In this document: piece after piece, positions 1 to 7,465 of the stretch
Layout: each line of letters starts with the position of its first letter
Position numbering within the stretch: the first letter of the stretch is position 1
Origin: Sphingobium cyanobacteriorum
GTDB lineage: Bacteria; Pseudomonadota; Alphaproteobacteria; Sphingomonadales; Sphingomonadaceae
Assembly: GCF_030580935.1 (NCBI RefSeq)
Contig: NZ_JAUQOM010000006.1
Span: 62,001 to 126,000 of the forward strand
Length of the DNA stretch: 64,000 nucleotides
Direction of reading: 5' to 3'
Made by a program: the position numbers and the translations under genes
Notes under the pieces: model-generated
Seen by the model: only the letters and a program-made list of their open reading frames with translations
Told to the model about the DNA's origin: nothing
The model's database searches: none

Positions 1-967
1 CCGCGCCATAGCCGCCGCTGCCGCCATTGGCGTAGCTGCTTGCCTGCACGCTGCGCGTGCCGGTCAGCGCGATATTGCCGGTCGCCGCGCCGCCAACGCG
101 CCCGGACGTGCCGTTGGTGCCGCTGCCGCCATTGCCCCCTTGCGCACTGACCTGGCCATAGACCAGCGCGCTCTTGTTGGCGTTGGCCGTATCGTTGAAG
201 GTCAGGCTGGACGTGGCCGATCCCGCAGCGCCGGCGGTGCCGCCGTCGGAATAGCCGCCCGTGCCGCCAGTGGCATAGTTGTAGAGATTGAGGTTGCCGC
301 CATTGGTCGATCCTGTGGCCGCGTTGGTGGTGGTCGCCGAGGCGCCCGTGCCGCCATTGGCTCCGGCATAGCCCGTGCCGCCGTTGCCACCTGTCCGCCA
401 TGCCGTGGCCGACGCGGTGCCGGCCCCATTGGTGACGGCGCTGGCCGTCGCAGCGCCTGCCGCCGCGCCGTTGCCGCCCTTATAACCCGATCCGATGCCG
501 CTGCCGCCCGCCCCGCCATAAGCGCGCGCATAGGCTTCTACATAGGCATTGCTCGTGTCGCTGTTGGTTGCGCTGGCACTGGCCGATCCCGTGCCGCCGT
601 TCGCGCCCGAATTGCCCGCGCCATTGGAGACGGTTCCGCCGCCCGGTGATCCCGCGCTGCCGCCGCTGCCACCGACACCGACGGCATTGGCAACGGCACC
701 GCCCGCGCGCGATGTTGTCGCACTGGCCGAACCGTTCCCGGCTGCGCCGCCTGCGCCCGCCTGCCCGCCATGGGTGCCACCGCCGCCGCCATTGCCGCCT
801 GTACCGCCGGTTCCGCCCTGCGCATAGGCGCTGTTGGACGCATCGGCGGGCGTGCTGGTGGAGGCGCTGACCGACTGGCCGCTGCCGCCGGTGCCCCCGG
901 ACGCGCCGGGAGAGCCTCCATTGGAACCAGTTGTACCTGCAGTGCCGGTGACGGAAACGCTAGACAT
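1..967 (-). CDS. Glycine-rich repeat protein, N-terminal part, runs off left edge
   Basis: The minus frame opens with ATG at 967 and I find no stop down to base 1, so at least 322 residues are present and the C-terminus lies outside the window. The protein starts MSSVSVTGTAGTTGSNGG and then consists almost wholly of irregular GGTGG, GGNGG and GGSGG runs alternating with Ser/Ala/Thr/Asn stretches such as SATTTNAATGSTNGG. There is no N-terminal signal peptide and no hydrophobic segment. The composition recalls secreted or surface glycine-rich repeat proteins (PE-PGRS-like in look, not by homology). Export, if any, would need a C-terminal signal that cannot be seen here. A Shine-Dalgarno AAAGGGG lies about 8 bases before the ATG. 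Function unknown. Confidence 0.75.
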   Translation of the reverse strand, partial: MSSVSVTGTAGTTGSNGGSPGASGGTGGSGQSVSASTSTPADASNSAYAQGGTGGTGGNGGGGGTHGGQAGAGGAAGNGSASATTSRAGGAVANAVGVGGSGGSAGSPGGGTVSNGAGNSGANGGTGSASASATNSDTSNAYVEAYARAYGGAGGSGIGSGYKGGNGAAAGAATASAVTNGAGTASATAWRTGGNGGTGYAGANGGTGASATTTNAATGSTNGGNLNLYNYATGGTGGYSDGGTAGAAGSATSSLTFNDTANANKSALVYGQVSAQGGNGGSGTNGTSGRVGGAATGNIALTGTRSVQASSYANGGSGGYGA

Positions 968-974
968 GGCAAAA

Positions 975-996
975 GCCCCTTTATGTTAACAGGGGC
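975..996 (-). promoter_or_regulatory. Leader hairpin covering the ribosome-binding site of the glycine-rich gene
   Basis: On the minus strand GCCCCT (996-991) pairs perfectly with AGGGGC (980-975) around a 10-base loop. The 3' arm contains the Shine-Dalgarno of the gene starting at 967 and is followed by TTTT. The same structure could therefore sequester the ribosome-binding site or act as a weak attenuator. The pairing is seen in the sequence; the regulatory role is inferred. Confidence 0.45.
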
Positions 997-1046
997 GACC
1001 CATTTGTCCGCTCGCATGGACGGCGGACTTTCATTCTGTTGGGCGA

Positions 1047-1077
1047 AGAATAGCATGGCTGGACGAGGGGCTGTCAA
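1047..1077 (-). promoter_or_regulatory. Candidate sigma-70 promoter for the glycine-rich gene
   Basis: On the minus strand a perfect TTGACA (1077-1072) is followed 19 bases later by TATTCT (1052-1047), which is preceded by TGC as an extended -10. The spacer is longer than the ideal 17. Transcription would start near 1040 and give a leader of about 70 bases containing the hairpin at 975-996. Confidence 0.45.
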
Positions 1078-1133
1078 GCGCCGATGCCGATGCTGTTACG
1101 AATGGGGAATGACTGCGGCGGCGCCCGGAAACG

Positions 1134-1940
1134 TCACTGCTCCGGCGGCTGCGTCAATATCGCGCGTGCGCGGGGCGAAAGCCGCGCCACGGCCGCGTCA
1201 TGGATTCCCGGCGCGGCACATAATAGGCCAAAAGCCGTCGGATTGGGCCGGTTGAAGCGCAACGCATCGCCCAGCGCATCGGTCACGCTCGCACCCGCTT
1301 CCGCGCAAATCAGGGCGGCGGCGGCGACATCCCATTCATTGCCCCAGCGCACCGTGGCGACCAGGTCGGCCTCGTCGGCGGCAACCATCGCCATGCGCAG
1401 CGCGATACTGTTTGGCTTGTCCACGACCATCAGGTCGCGATCCGCCCTGGGCAATTGATCGGCCGGCACCCGCGCGCCCGGCAAATGCGTGCGCGTACCA
1501 GCCTGCAAGCGCTTGCCATTCCGGGTCGCGCCACGGCCCGCCTGTGCGACCCATAATTCATTGCGTGCCGGTGCGGACAGGAGTCCGATCTTGACGGCGC
1601 CATGCTCGACCAGCGCCACCGATACCGCCCAGCCGGTCCGTCCGCGCAGATAGTCGCGGGTGCCGTCGATCGGATCGACCACCCACACGCGCGGCACGCC
1701 CAGCCGATGCACCGTATCCGCCGTCTCTTCCGACAGCCATCCGGCTTGCGGATCGATCGCCGCCAACCGTTCGCGCAGCATCGCGTCGACCGCCAGGTCG
1801 GCCTCGCACACCGGATGGCCTGGCACCTTTTCCCACTGGCGCACGCGGGTTTCGCCACCTGCCCAGAGCGTCAGCGCATGGTCGGCCGCATCCGACACGG
1901 CGGACACGATGGCGCGCAGATGGGCATCATCCTCCGGCAA
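1134..1940 (-). CDS. cysQ: 3'(2'),5'-bisphosphate nucleotidase, CysQ/inositol monophosphatase family
   Basis: CysQ removes the 3'-phosphate from PAP/PAPS, recycling the by-product of sulfate assimilation; it acts in the cytoplasm or at the inner membrane. The metal-site signature of the family is present: WLSEE (68-72), DPIDGT (89-94) and a second Asp in GNEWDVAAA (about residue 204). At 268 aa it has normal family length. The frame's start at 1940 is a TTG that overlaps the end of pmbA by 14 bases; GTG at 1907 is an alternative. It is the last gene of the mutY-nudC-pmbA-cysQ run. Inositol-1-monophosphatase is the main alternative within the fold. Confidence 0.85.
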   Translation of the reverse strand: MPEDDAHLRAIVSAVSDAADHALTLWAGGETRVRQWEKVPGHPVCEADLAVDAMLRERLAAIDPQAGWLSEETADTVHRLGVPRVWVVDPIDGTRDYLRGRTGWAVSVALVEHGAVKIGLLSAPARNELWVAQAGRGATRNGKRLQAGTRTHLPGARVPADQLPRADRDLMVVDKPNSIALRMAMVAADEADLVATVRWGNEWDVAAAALICAEAGASVTDALGDALRFNRPNPTAFGLLCAAPGIHDAAVARLSPRARAILTQPPEQ

Positions 1941-3273
1941 TGGTCATCCCGTCGATACGCAGCGTCGGCACATTCATGGCATAGCGGAAATGCAGGTCAT
2001 TGGCCGGCACCAGCGCCTTGAACATGTCCTTGAGATTTCCGGCGATGGTGATTTCCGATACCGCATGGGCGACCGCGCCATTTTCGATCAGGAAGCCCGC
2101 GGCGCCCCGGCTATAGTCGCCGGTGACGCCATTCACACCCATGCCGATCAGTTCGGTGACGTACAGGCCCCGCTTCACGTCTGCCATCAGGTCGCCGGGC
2201 GACAGGCTGCCCGCTTCCATATGGACGTTGGTGACGCTGGCGCCGGGCGCGCCACTGCCGCCGCGGCTGGCATGGCCGGTCGGCTCCAGCCCCAGTTGCC
2301 GGGCCGAAGCGCTGTCCATCAGCCAGCCGGTCAGCACACCCCCGTCGATCAGCGCGCGCCGCTCCACCGGCAGCCCTTCGCCATCGAACGGGCGCGACCG
2401 CAGGCCGCGCTGCAACAGCGGGTCGTCGATGATGGTGACGCCGGCATCGAAAATCGCCTCGCCCAGCATGTCCAGCAGGAAGCTCGACCGGCGCGCGATC
2501 GCGGGGCCGACGATGCCGCCGATCAGATGCCCGATCATGCTCGATCCGACGCGCGGGTCGAAAATGACCGGCATGACGCCGCTTTCCACCTTTATGGGAT
2601 TCAGCCGTGCCACCGCGCGCTGCCCGGCGCGGATGCCGATCGCCTCGGCATCGTCCAGATCCTCCAGATGGCGAACGCTGTGGCTGGCATGGTCGCGCTG
2701 CATGTCCGCACCCGCGCCGGCGAGCACGCTGGCCCAGGTCGCATGGCTGGTGCCGGCATAGGCGCCCGCAAAGCCATGGCTGGTCGCCAGCGCCACCTGG
2801 CTGCGGCCGCTCGACGCGCCGCCGCCTTCGCTGTTGGTGATGCCCGGCACGCCGCGCGCCGCTTCCTCGGCGATCAGCGCGCGCGCGCGCAGGGCGGCCG
2901 GCTCCGGCTCCTGTGCGTCGGTCAGGTCGAGCGAAGGCGCACGCTTGCGCAGCAGCCGATCCTCCGGCGCCAGGCCCGCATAGGGATCTTCGGGGGCTTC
3001 GCGCGCCATGGCGACGGCGCGATCGACCAGGGTTGCCAGCGTCGCCGGGTTCATGTCCGACGCGGAAATGCTGGCGGATCGCTGGCCGACAAAGACGCGC
3101 AGGCCGATCTCCTCGCCTTCGGACCGTTCGACATCCTCCAGCGCGCCCAGCCGCACCGACACGTTGGTCGATGCGTTGCAGGCATAGATGGCGTCGGCCG
3201 CATCCGCACCCGCCTTGCGCGCGGCGCTGACCAGATCCTGCGCGCGCGACTGGGCTTCTTCGAGGCTGAGCAT
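1927..3273 (-). CDS. pmbA: TldD/PmbA-family metalloprotease-like protein (TldE)
   Basis: The 448-aa protein matches PmbA/TldE throughout: an N-terminal region typical of the family, the central NSEGGGASSGRSQVAL stretch, and a C-terminal Gly-rich segment around RGGSGAPGASVTNVHME. PmbA forms a heterodimeric protease with TldD that matures modified peptides and acts in antitoxin turnover; the zinc ligands are in TldD, not in PmbA. No tldD is present in the window. The ATG is at 3273, 45 bases after nudC on the same strand, and the 3' end overlaps cysQ. Confidence 0.9.
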   Translation of the reverse strand: MLSLEEAQSRAQDLVSAARKAGADAADAIYACNASTNVSVRLGALEDVERSEGEEIGLRVFVGQRSASISASDMNPATLATLVDRAVAMAREAPEDPYAGLAPEDRLLRKRAPSLDLTDAQEPEPAALRARALIAEEAARGVPGITNSEGGGASSGRSQVALATSHGFAGAYAGTSHATWASVLAGAGADMQRDHASHSVRHLEDLDDAEAIGIRAGQRAVARLNPIKVESGVMPVIFDPRVGSSMIGHLIGGIVGPAIARRSSFLLDMLGEAIFDAGVTIIDDPLLQRGLRSRPFDGEGLPVERRALIDGGVLTGWLMDSASARQLGLEPTGHASRGGSGAPGASVTNVHMEAGSLSPGDLMADVKRGLYVTELIGMGVNGVTGDYSRGAAGFLIENGAVAHAVSEITIAGNLKDMFKALVPANDLHFRYAMNVPTLRIDGMTIAGG

Positions 3274-3318
3274 GGAGCGGAAATAGTCCTTATGTGGAAG
3301 AAGGGAAGGGGGAGGGCC

Positions 3319-4233
3319 TTACGCGCTTGCGTTCGGCCCGGCAACGTCCGCCAGCCAATGGTCGAGCAGATGCCAGGCGACGGCCATGGGCGGCGGCGCG
3401 AGGAAGGGCGCGTCCACTTCCTCCGCCATCGCCGCGCGCACACCGTCCGCATCGCACCAGACAGCGTGCTCGATCTCGGTCTGGTCCAGCGTCAGCGCAT
3501 CGTCATCCGTCTGCGCGACGCAGGCGATCATCAGCGAGGAGGGGAAGGGCCAGGGCTGGCTCATGACATAGCGGACATCGCGCACCCGCACGCCCGCCTC
3601 CTCATAAAGTTCGCGCGCGACGGCTTCCTCGATCGTTTCGCCCGGCTCGACAAAGCCGGCCAGCGCGGAATAACGCCGCTGCGGCCAGCCATGCTGGCGG
3701 CCCACCAGCACCCGTCCGGCATGTTCGGCCAGCATGATGACGACCGGATCGGTGCGCGGGAAATGTTCCGACCCGCACATGTCGCACTTGCGCGACCATC
3801 CCGCCTTGACCGGCTGGGTGCCCGCGCCGCAGACCGAACAGAAACGGTGCCGTCCATGCCAATGCACCAGGCTGCGTGCCGTGCCGTAAAGCGCGACCTC
3901 TTCGGCGGGCACCAGTCCGGCAATGGCGCGGCTGCGCGGGGTGGGGACCATGTTGGGGCCAAGATCCGCGATCAGCCGGGCAAAGATCGGCCGGCGGGCA
4001 GGATCGATGCCCAGCAGCACATGATCCTCGACCCGCGCGTCGGCGGCCAGCGGTTCCAGCACCAGATGCCCGTCCGCCTCGACCGGCTCCAGCCCGTCCA
4101 TCGCCAGCAGGCGGGCGGCCGGATCGGCGAAGGTCTGCGCCAGCAACCGGGCATTGCTGCGGATAGGGTCCACCCTGTCCAGCGTCCCGCCGACAAAGCC
4201 CGGCAACGGCTTGCGCGTCTCAGTCCCGTGCAT
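3319..4233 (-). CDS. nudC: NAD(+) diphosphatase / deNADding Nudix hydrolase NudC
   Basis: This cytoplasmic Nudix hydrolase cleaves NAD(H) to NMN(H) and AMP and can remove NAD caps from RNA. Visible features, in order: an N-terminal Nudix-like domain, a four-cysteine zinc ribbon (Cys132, 135, 150, 153), the full Nudix box GFVEPGE...REL.EEAGV (193-215), and the NudC-specific SQPWPFPSS motif (225-233) that separates NAD from other substrates. At 304 aa it has family length. The ATG at 4233 lies inside the last 14 bases of mutY, so the two are translationally coupled. Confidence 0.93.
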   Translation of the reverse strand: MHGTETRKPLPGFVGGTLDRVDPIRSNARLLAQTFADPAARLLAMDGLEPVEADGHLVLEPLAADARVEDHVLLGIDPARRPIFARLIADLGPNMVPTPRSRAIAGLVPAEEVALYGTARSLVHWHGRHRFCSVCGAGTQPVKAGWSRKCDMCGSEHFPRTDPVVIMLAEHAGRVLVGRQHGWPQRRYSALAGFVEPGETIEEAVARELYEEAGVRVRDVRYVMSQPWPFPSSLMIACVAQTDDDALTLDQTEIEHAVWCDADGVRAAMAEEVDAPFLAPPPMAVAWHLLDHWLADVAGPNASA

Positions 4234-5281
4234 CTCTTTCCTTCCTCACCGCTTCCGCCGCGCGGGCGAACAGGGTCGGCAGCCCGGCTTCGCCGATCCG
4301 CGCGACCGGCCACCATTCGCCCTCGCCCGGCGGCGTCACATCCGCTCCCACATGGGCATGATGAACAGACAGCGCCAGTGAGAAATGGGTGAATATATGG
4401 GCGACCGGCGCATCGATCGTCGTCCAGCGCGCAGCCAGGGGCGGCGTGGCGTCGGGCGCATCGCTCCAGTCGGAACTGGGCAGCGCCCGCATTCCGCCGA
4501 GCAGCCCCTTGTCCGGGCGGCGCACCAGCCAGACATGGGCGTCGCGCTCGATCCACCAGCCATGGCCCAGACGGTGGGGCCGCGCCTTCTTCTCTGCCTT
4601 GACGGGATAGGCGGCGGGATCGGCGGTCCGCACAGCGGCGCAATCCGCCCGCAGCGGGCAGATGCCGCAGGCGGGATTGCGGGGGGTGCATATGGTCGCG
4701 CCCAGGTCCATCATCGCCTGCGCGAAGTCGCCCGCCCGCGCATCGGGCGTGATGCGGTCGGCCGCCGCGCGAATGTCCGGCCGGGCGGCGGGCAGGGGCG
4801 TATCGATCGCGAACAGCCGCGCCACCACCCGTTCGACATTGGCGTCCACCACCACCGCCCGCCGGCCGAAGGCGATGGCGGCCACGGCGGCGGCGGTATA
4901 GGCGCCCACGCCCGGCAGCGCGCGCAGCTCCTCCTCCGTATCGGGAAACACCCCGCCATGGTCGCGCACCACCGCGCGCGCGCAGGCCAGCAGGTTGCGG
5001 GCGCGGGCATAATAGCCAAGCCCGGCCCAGGCGGCCATCAGGTCCGCGTCCTCGCTCGCGGCCAGGTCCCCGACCGTTGGCCAGCGCTCCGTGAACTTTG
5101 CGAAATAGGGGCCGACCGCCGCCACCGTCGTCTGTTGCAGCATCACTTCGGACAGCCATACCCGGTAGGGATCGGCGGCATTGGCGCCCGGCGGCGCGCG
5201 CCAGGGCAGACGCCGCGCGTGGACGTCATAGAAGGCAAGCAGGTCGCTCGCGATTTTTGTCTCTCTACCCTCGACGCGCAT
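4220..5281 (-). CDS. mutY: A/G-specific adenine DNA glycosylase MutY
   Basis: MutY removes adenine misincorporated opposite 8-oxoguanine in base excision repair. The catalytic Glu45 is in SEVMLQQTT, the helix-hairpin-helix is LPGVGAYTA (122-130), and the active-site Asp146 is in VDANVERV. The [4Fe-4S] ligands Cys198, 205, 208 and 214 have the C-X6-C-X2-C-X5-C spacing of the family. A C-terminal MutT-like domain that recognises 8-oxoG follows. Length is 353 aa. The ATG at 5281 is only 26 bases from the divergent DUF721 gene, so the two promoters must overlap or lie in coding sequence. Confidence 0.95.
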   Translation of the reverse strand: MRVEGRETKIASDLLAFYDVHARRLPWRAPPGANAADPYRVWLSEVMLQQTTVAAVGPYFAKFTERWPTVGDLAASEDADLMAAWAGLGYYARARNLLACARAVVRDHGGVFPDTEEELRALPGVGAYTAAAVAAIAFGRRAVVVDANVERVVARLFAIDTPLPAARPDIRAAADRITPDARAGDFAQAMMDLGATICTPRNPACGICPLRADCAAVRTADPAAYPVKAEKKARPHRLGHGWWIERDAHVWLVRRPDKGLLGGMRALPSSDWSDAPDATPPLAARWTTIDAPVAHIFTHFSLALSVHHAHVGADVTPPGEGEWWPVARIGEAGLPTLFARAAEAVRKERDARD

Positions 5282-5307
5282 GGCGGCCCTATGCCATGTA
5301 GCGCGTC

Positions 5308-5850
5308 ATGACGGAACGCCCGGTCCCACCGAAAATGAAGAGTCGCAAAATTCCTGTCGAGGAACGTCCGCGCGTCGGCGCGTCGCGCCGGATTTCCGAC
5401 CTGATGCCCGACATCGGCCGCGCCGCCTTCCGCAAGTTCGGCTTCGTCCAGTCGAGCATCGTCACCCGCTGGACCGAAATCGTCGGCGCCCATTATGCCA
5501 GCGTCAGCGCGCCCGAATCGATCCGCTTCCCGGTGGGGCAGAAGGCTGGCGGCACGCTCCAGCTCACAGTGCTGAGCGGCCATGCGCCGATGATCCAGCA
5601 TGTGCTGCCCGACATCGTCGAACGGGTGAACCGCTTTTTCGGCTATGCCGCCGTCGCGAAGGTCGCGATGCGCCAGGGCGACATAGCATCCGTCACCGCC
5701 GAACGCCGCCCGCCGCCGCGCAACCTCAAGCCCATTCCGGTCGAACTGGGCGATTCGTTGCGCGACATCGGCGATCCCGAACTGCGCGCGGTGCTCGAAT
5801 CGCTGGCGCAGGGGCTTGCCAACAGCAGCGGCTTGCCCAAGATCAACTGA
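5308..5850 (+). CDS. DUF721 (DciA-like) domain protein
   Basis: The 180-aa cytoplasmic protein has a basic N-terminus and a central DUF721 domain (about residues 30-115, including RWTEIVGAHYASVSAPESI and LQLTVLSGHAPMIQH). DUF721 includes DciA, the ancestral loader/operator of the replicative helicase DnaB. In alphaproteobacteria this gene habitually sits between mutY and a dsbA-like gene upstream of smc, as it does here. Whether this protein loads helicase is inferred from the family only. It lies upstream of the two thioredoxin-fold genes and is probably co-transcribed with them. Confidence 0.8.
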   Translation: MTERPVPPKMKSRKIPVEERPRVGASRRISDLMPDIGRAAFRKFGFVQSSIVTRWTEIVGAHYASVSAPESIRFPVGQKAGGTLQLTVLSGHAPMIQHVLPDIVERVNRFFGYAAVAKVAMRQGDIASVTAERRPPPRNLKPIPVELGDSLRDIGDPELRAVLESLAQGLANSSGLPKIN

Positions 5851-5949
5851 GCGATTGCAAGCCGGATGGCACAGCCGACGACTTGGACATCGCGGAAAAC
5901 AAACATGCTTCGGCCCTCGTTCAGCCAGCTTCCACTACGGACACGCCCC

Positions 5950-6615
5950 ATGAAGAGATTTCTGCCGCTTGCCCTGCTCGCCATCCCCGCCGCCCTGGTC
6001 GCGGCCCCTGCCGCCAACTGGGCGAACCGCGTCGTCATGTCCCCGATCGGCGGCCATTATATGGGCAATCCCGCCGCCCCGACCAAGCTGGTCGAATATG
6101 TCAGCTACACCTGTTCGCACTGCGCCCATTTCGTCGGGGAAGCGAGTGCCCCGCTCAAGGCCCAATATGTGAAGGGCGGCAAGGTCGGGGTCGAAGTGCG
6201 CAATGCCGTCCGCGACAAATATGACCTCACCGCCGCGCTGCTCGCCCGCTGCGGCGGCCCGGCCCGCTTCATGGGCAATCATGAGGCGCTGTTTGCCAAT
6301 CAGACCCCGTGGATGGACAAGATCGAATCCTATGACGGCGGCGCCGCAAAGCCGACGGACCAGATCGCGGCGCTCAAGGATATCGGCCAGAAAACCGGCC
6401 TGTATGCGCTGATGACCAAACGGGGCTTCACCCCTGCCCAACTCGACGCCTGCATCGCCAGCCCGCAATCGATGAAGCAGATCCTCGCCATGACCGACGA
6501 GGCGTGGAACAAGGTGAAGATCACCGGCACGCCGGGCTTCACCGTCAATGGCACGCTGGTTCAGGGGTCGAGCTGGGCCATTCTTCAGGCCGCATTGCCC
6601 GCAGCCGCACGCTGA
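5950..6615 (+). CDS. DsbA-family thiol-disulfide protein, periplasmic
   Basis: The start chosen is the ATG at 5950, because it gives a clean signal peptide (MKRFLPLALLAIPAALVAAPA) and 221 residues; upstream in-frame codons look non-coding. After cleavage comes a thioredoxin-like/DsbA fold with the redox motif C55-S-H-C58, an inserted helical domain and a cis-proline loop (GTPGFTVNG near the C-terminus). It should form or isomerise disulfides in periplasmic proteins. It is followed 44 bases later by a second, lipid-anchored paralogue. No DsbB-type partner is in the window. Confidence 0.85.
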   Translation: MKRFLPLALLAIPAALVAAPAANWANRVVMSPIGGHYMGNPAAPTKLVEYVSYTCSHCAHFVGEASAPLKAQYVKGGKVGVEVRNAVRDKYDLTAALLARCGGPARFMGNHEALFANQTPWMDKIESYDGGAAKPTDQIAALKDIGQKTGLYALMTKRGFTPAQLDACIASPQSMKQILAMTDEAWNKVKITGTPGFTVNGTLVQGSSWAILQAALPAAAR

Positions 6616-6659
6616 TCTACACCCGACCTGACACGCCAATCATCGGAGCCTTGCCCGTC

Positions 6660-7391
6660 GTGAAAGCCCTTTCCGCTATCGCCCTCGTCGCGTTCAGCCT
6701 GACCCTTGCCGCCTGTAACAAGAGCGAGGAAGCCGCCCAGCCGACCGGCGATCCGGTCGCCGCCGTCGCCGCGCCCGCCGGCACGAGCTGGTCGCAAACC
6801 CTCGCGGAAACGCCCGACGGCTATTATCTGATGGGCAATCCCGCCGCCAAGGTGAAGCTGGTCGAATTCGGTTCCTATACGTGCAGCCATTGCAAGGATT
6901 TCTCCGTCGAAGCGTCGGAAGAGATCAGGAAGATCGTCGATACCGGCAAGATGAGCTTCGAATTCCGCCCCTATCTGCGCGATCCGATCGACCTGTCGAC
7001 CGCGCTGCTGGCGCGTTGCGGTGGCAAGGACATATTCTACCCCCTGTCCGAACAGTTTTTCGCGAACCAGACCGCGATGCTCGAAAAGGTGCAGGGCAAT
7101 GACGCCGCGTTCAAGGCGGTCGAACAATTGCCGCCGGCGCAGCGTCCCGGCGCCATCGCCCAGATTGTCGGGCTGGTCGAATTCGCCCAGCAGCGCGGCA
7201 TTTCCGCCGATCAGGCGAAGCAATGCCTGGCCGATGTCGGCGCGGCGACGAAGCTGGCCAAGGGCGTGGAAGCGGCCAACAGCCAATATAATATCCAGGG
7301 CACGCCGACCTTCGTGCTGAACGGCGTGGTCGTGGACAATGTCGCCAACTGGGCCGCGCTCCAGCCCAAGCTCAAGGCAGCGGGACTCTGA
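6660..7391 (+). CDS. DsbA-family thioredoxin-fold lipoprotein
   Basis: Second DsbA-like gene in tandem. The start chosen is GTG at 6660, giving MKALSAIALVAFSLTLAAC with a lipobox LAAC at Cys19; an in-frame TTG at 6651 is the alternative. The redox motif is C75-S-H-C78 and the cis-Pro loop is GTPTFVLNG. The two proteins share the segment LMGNPAAKVKLVEFGSYTC / YMGNPAAPTKLVEYVSYTC, showing local duplication. At 243 aa it is predicted to sit in a membrane as a lipoprotein facing the periplasm. It is 74 bases upstream of smc, in the usual alphaproteobacterial order. Confidence 0.85.
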   Translation: MKALSAIALVAFSLTLAACNKSEEAAQPTGDPVAAVAAPAGTSWSQTLAETPDGYYLMGNPAAKVKLVEFGSYTCSHCKDFSVEASEEIRKIVDTGKMSFEFRPYLRDPIDLSTALLARCGGKDIFYPLSEQFFANQTAMLEKVQGNDAAFKAVEQLPPAQRPGAIAQIVGLVEFAQQRGISADQAKQCLADVGAATKLAKGVEAANSQYNIQGTPTFVLNGVVVDNVANWAALQPKLKAAGL

Positions 7392-7465
7392 TTGACGCAG
7401 GGGGGGCTGACATCGGCGTGCGCGCCTAGGGAGGCCGGGGTGGTGCGCCGCCCCGGCATGCGCGC

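Noticed and set aside
140..827. Long plus-strand frames over the first kilobase
   Set aside because: They are the antisense of the GGC/ACC-rich repeat gene on the minus strand; their Arg/Pro/Ala composition is what such DNA gives in other frames.
1660..4392. 910-codon plus-strand frame across cysQ, pmbA, nudC and mutY
   Set aside because: It is antisense to four well-identified minus-strand genes; high GC suppresses stop codons, and the translated product has no domain.
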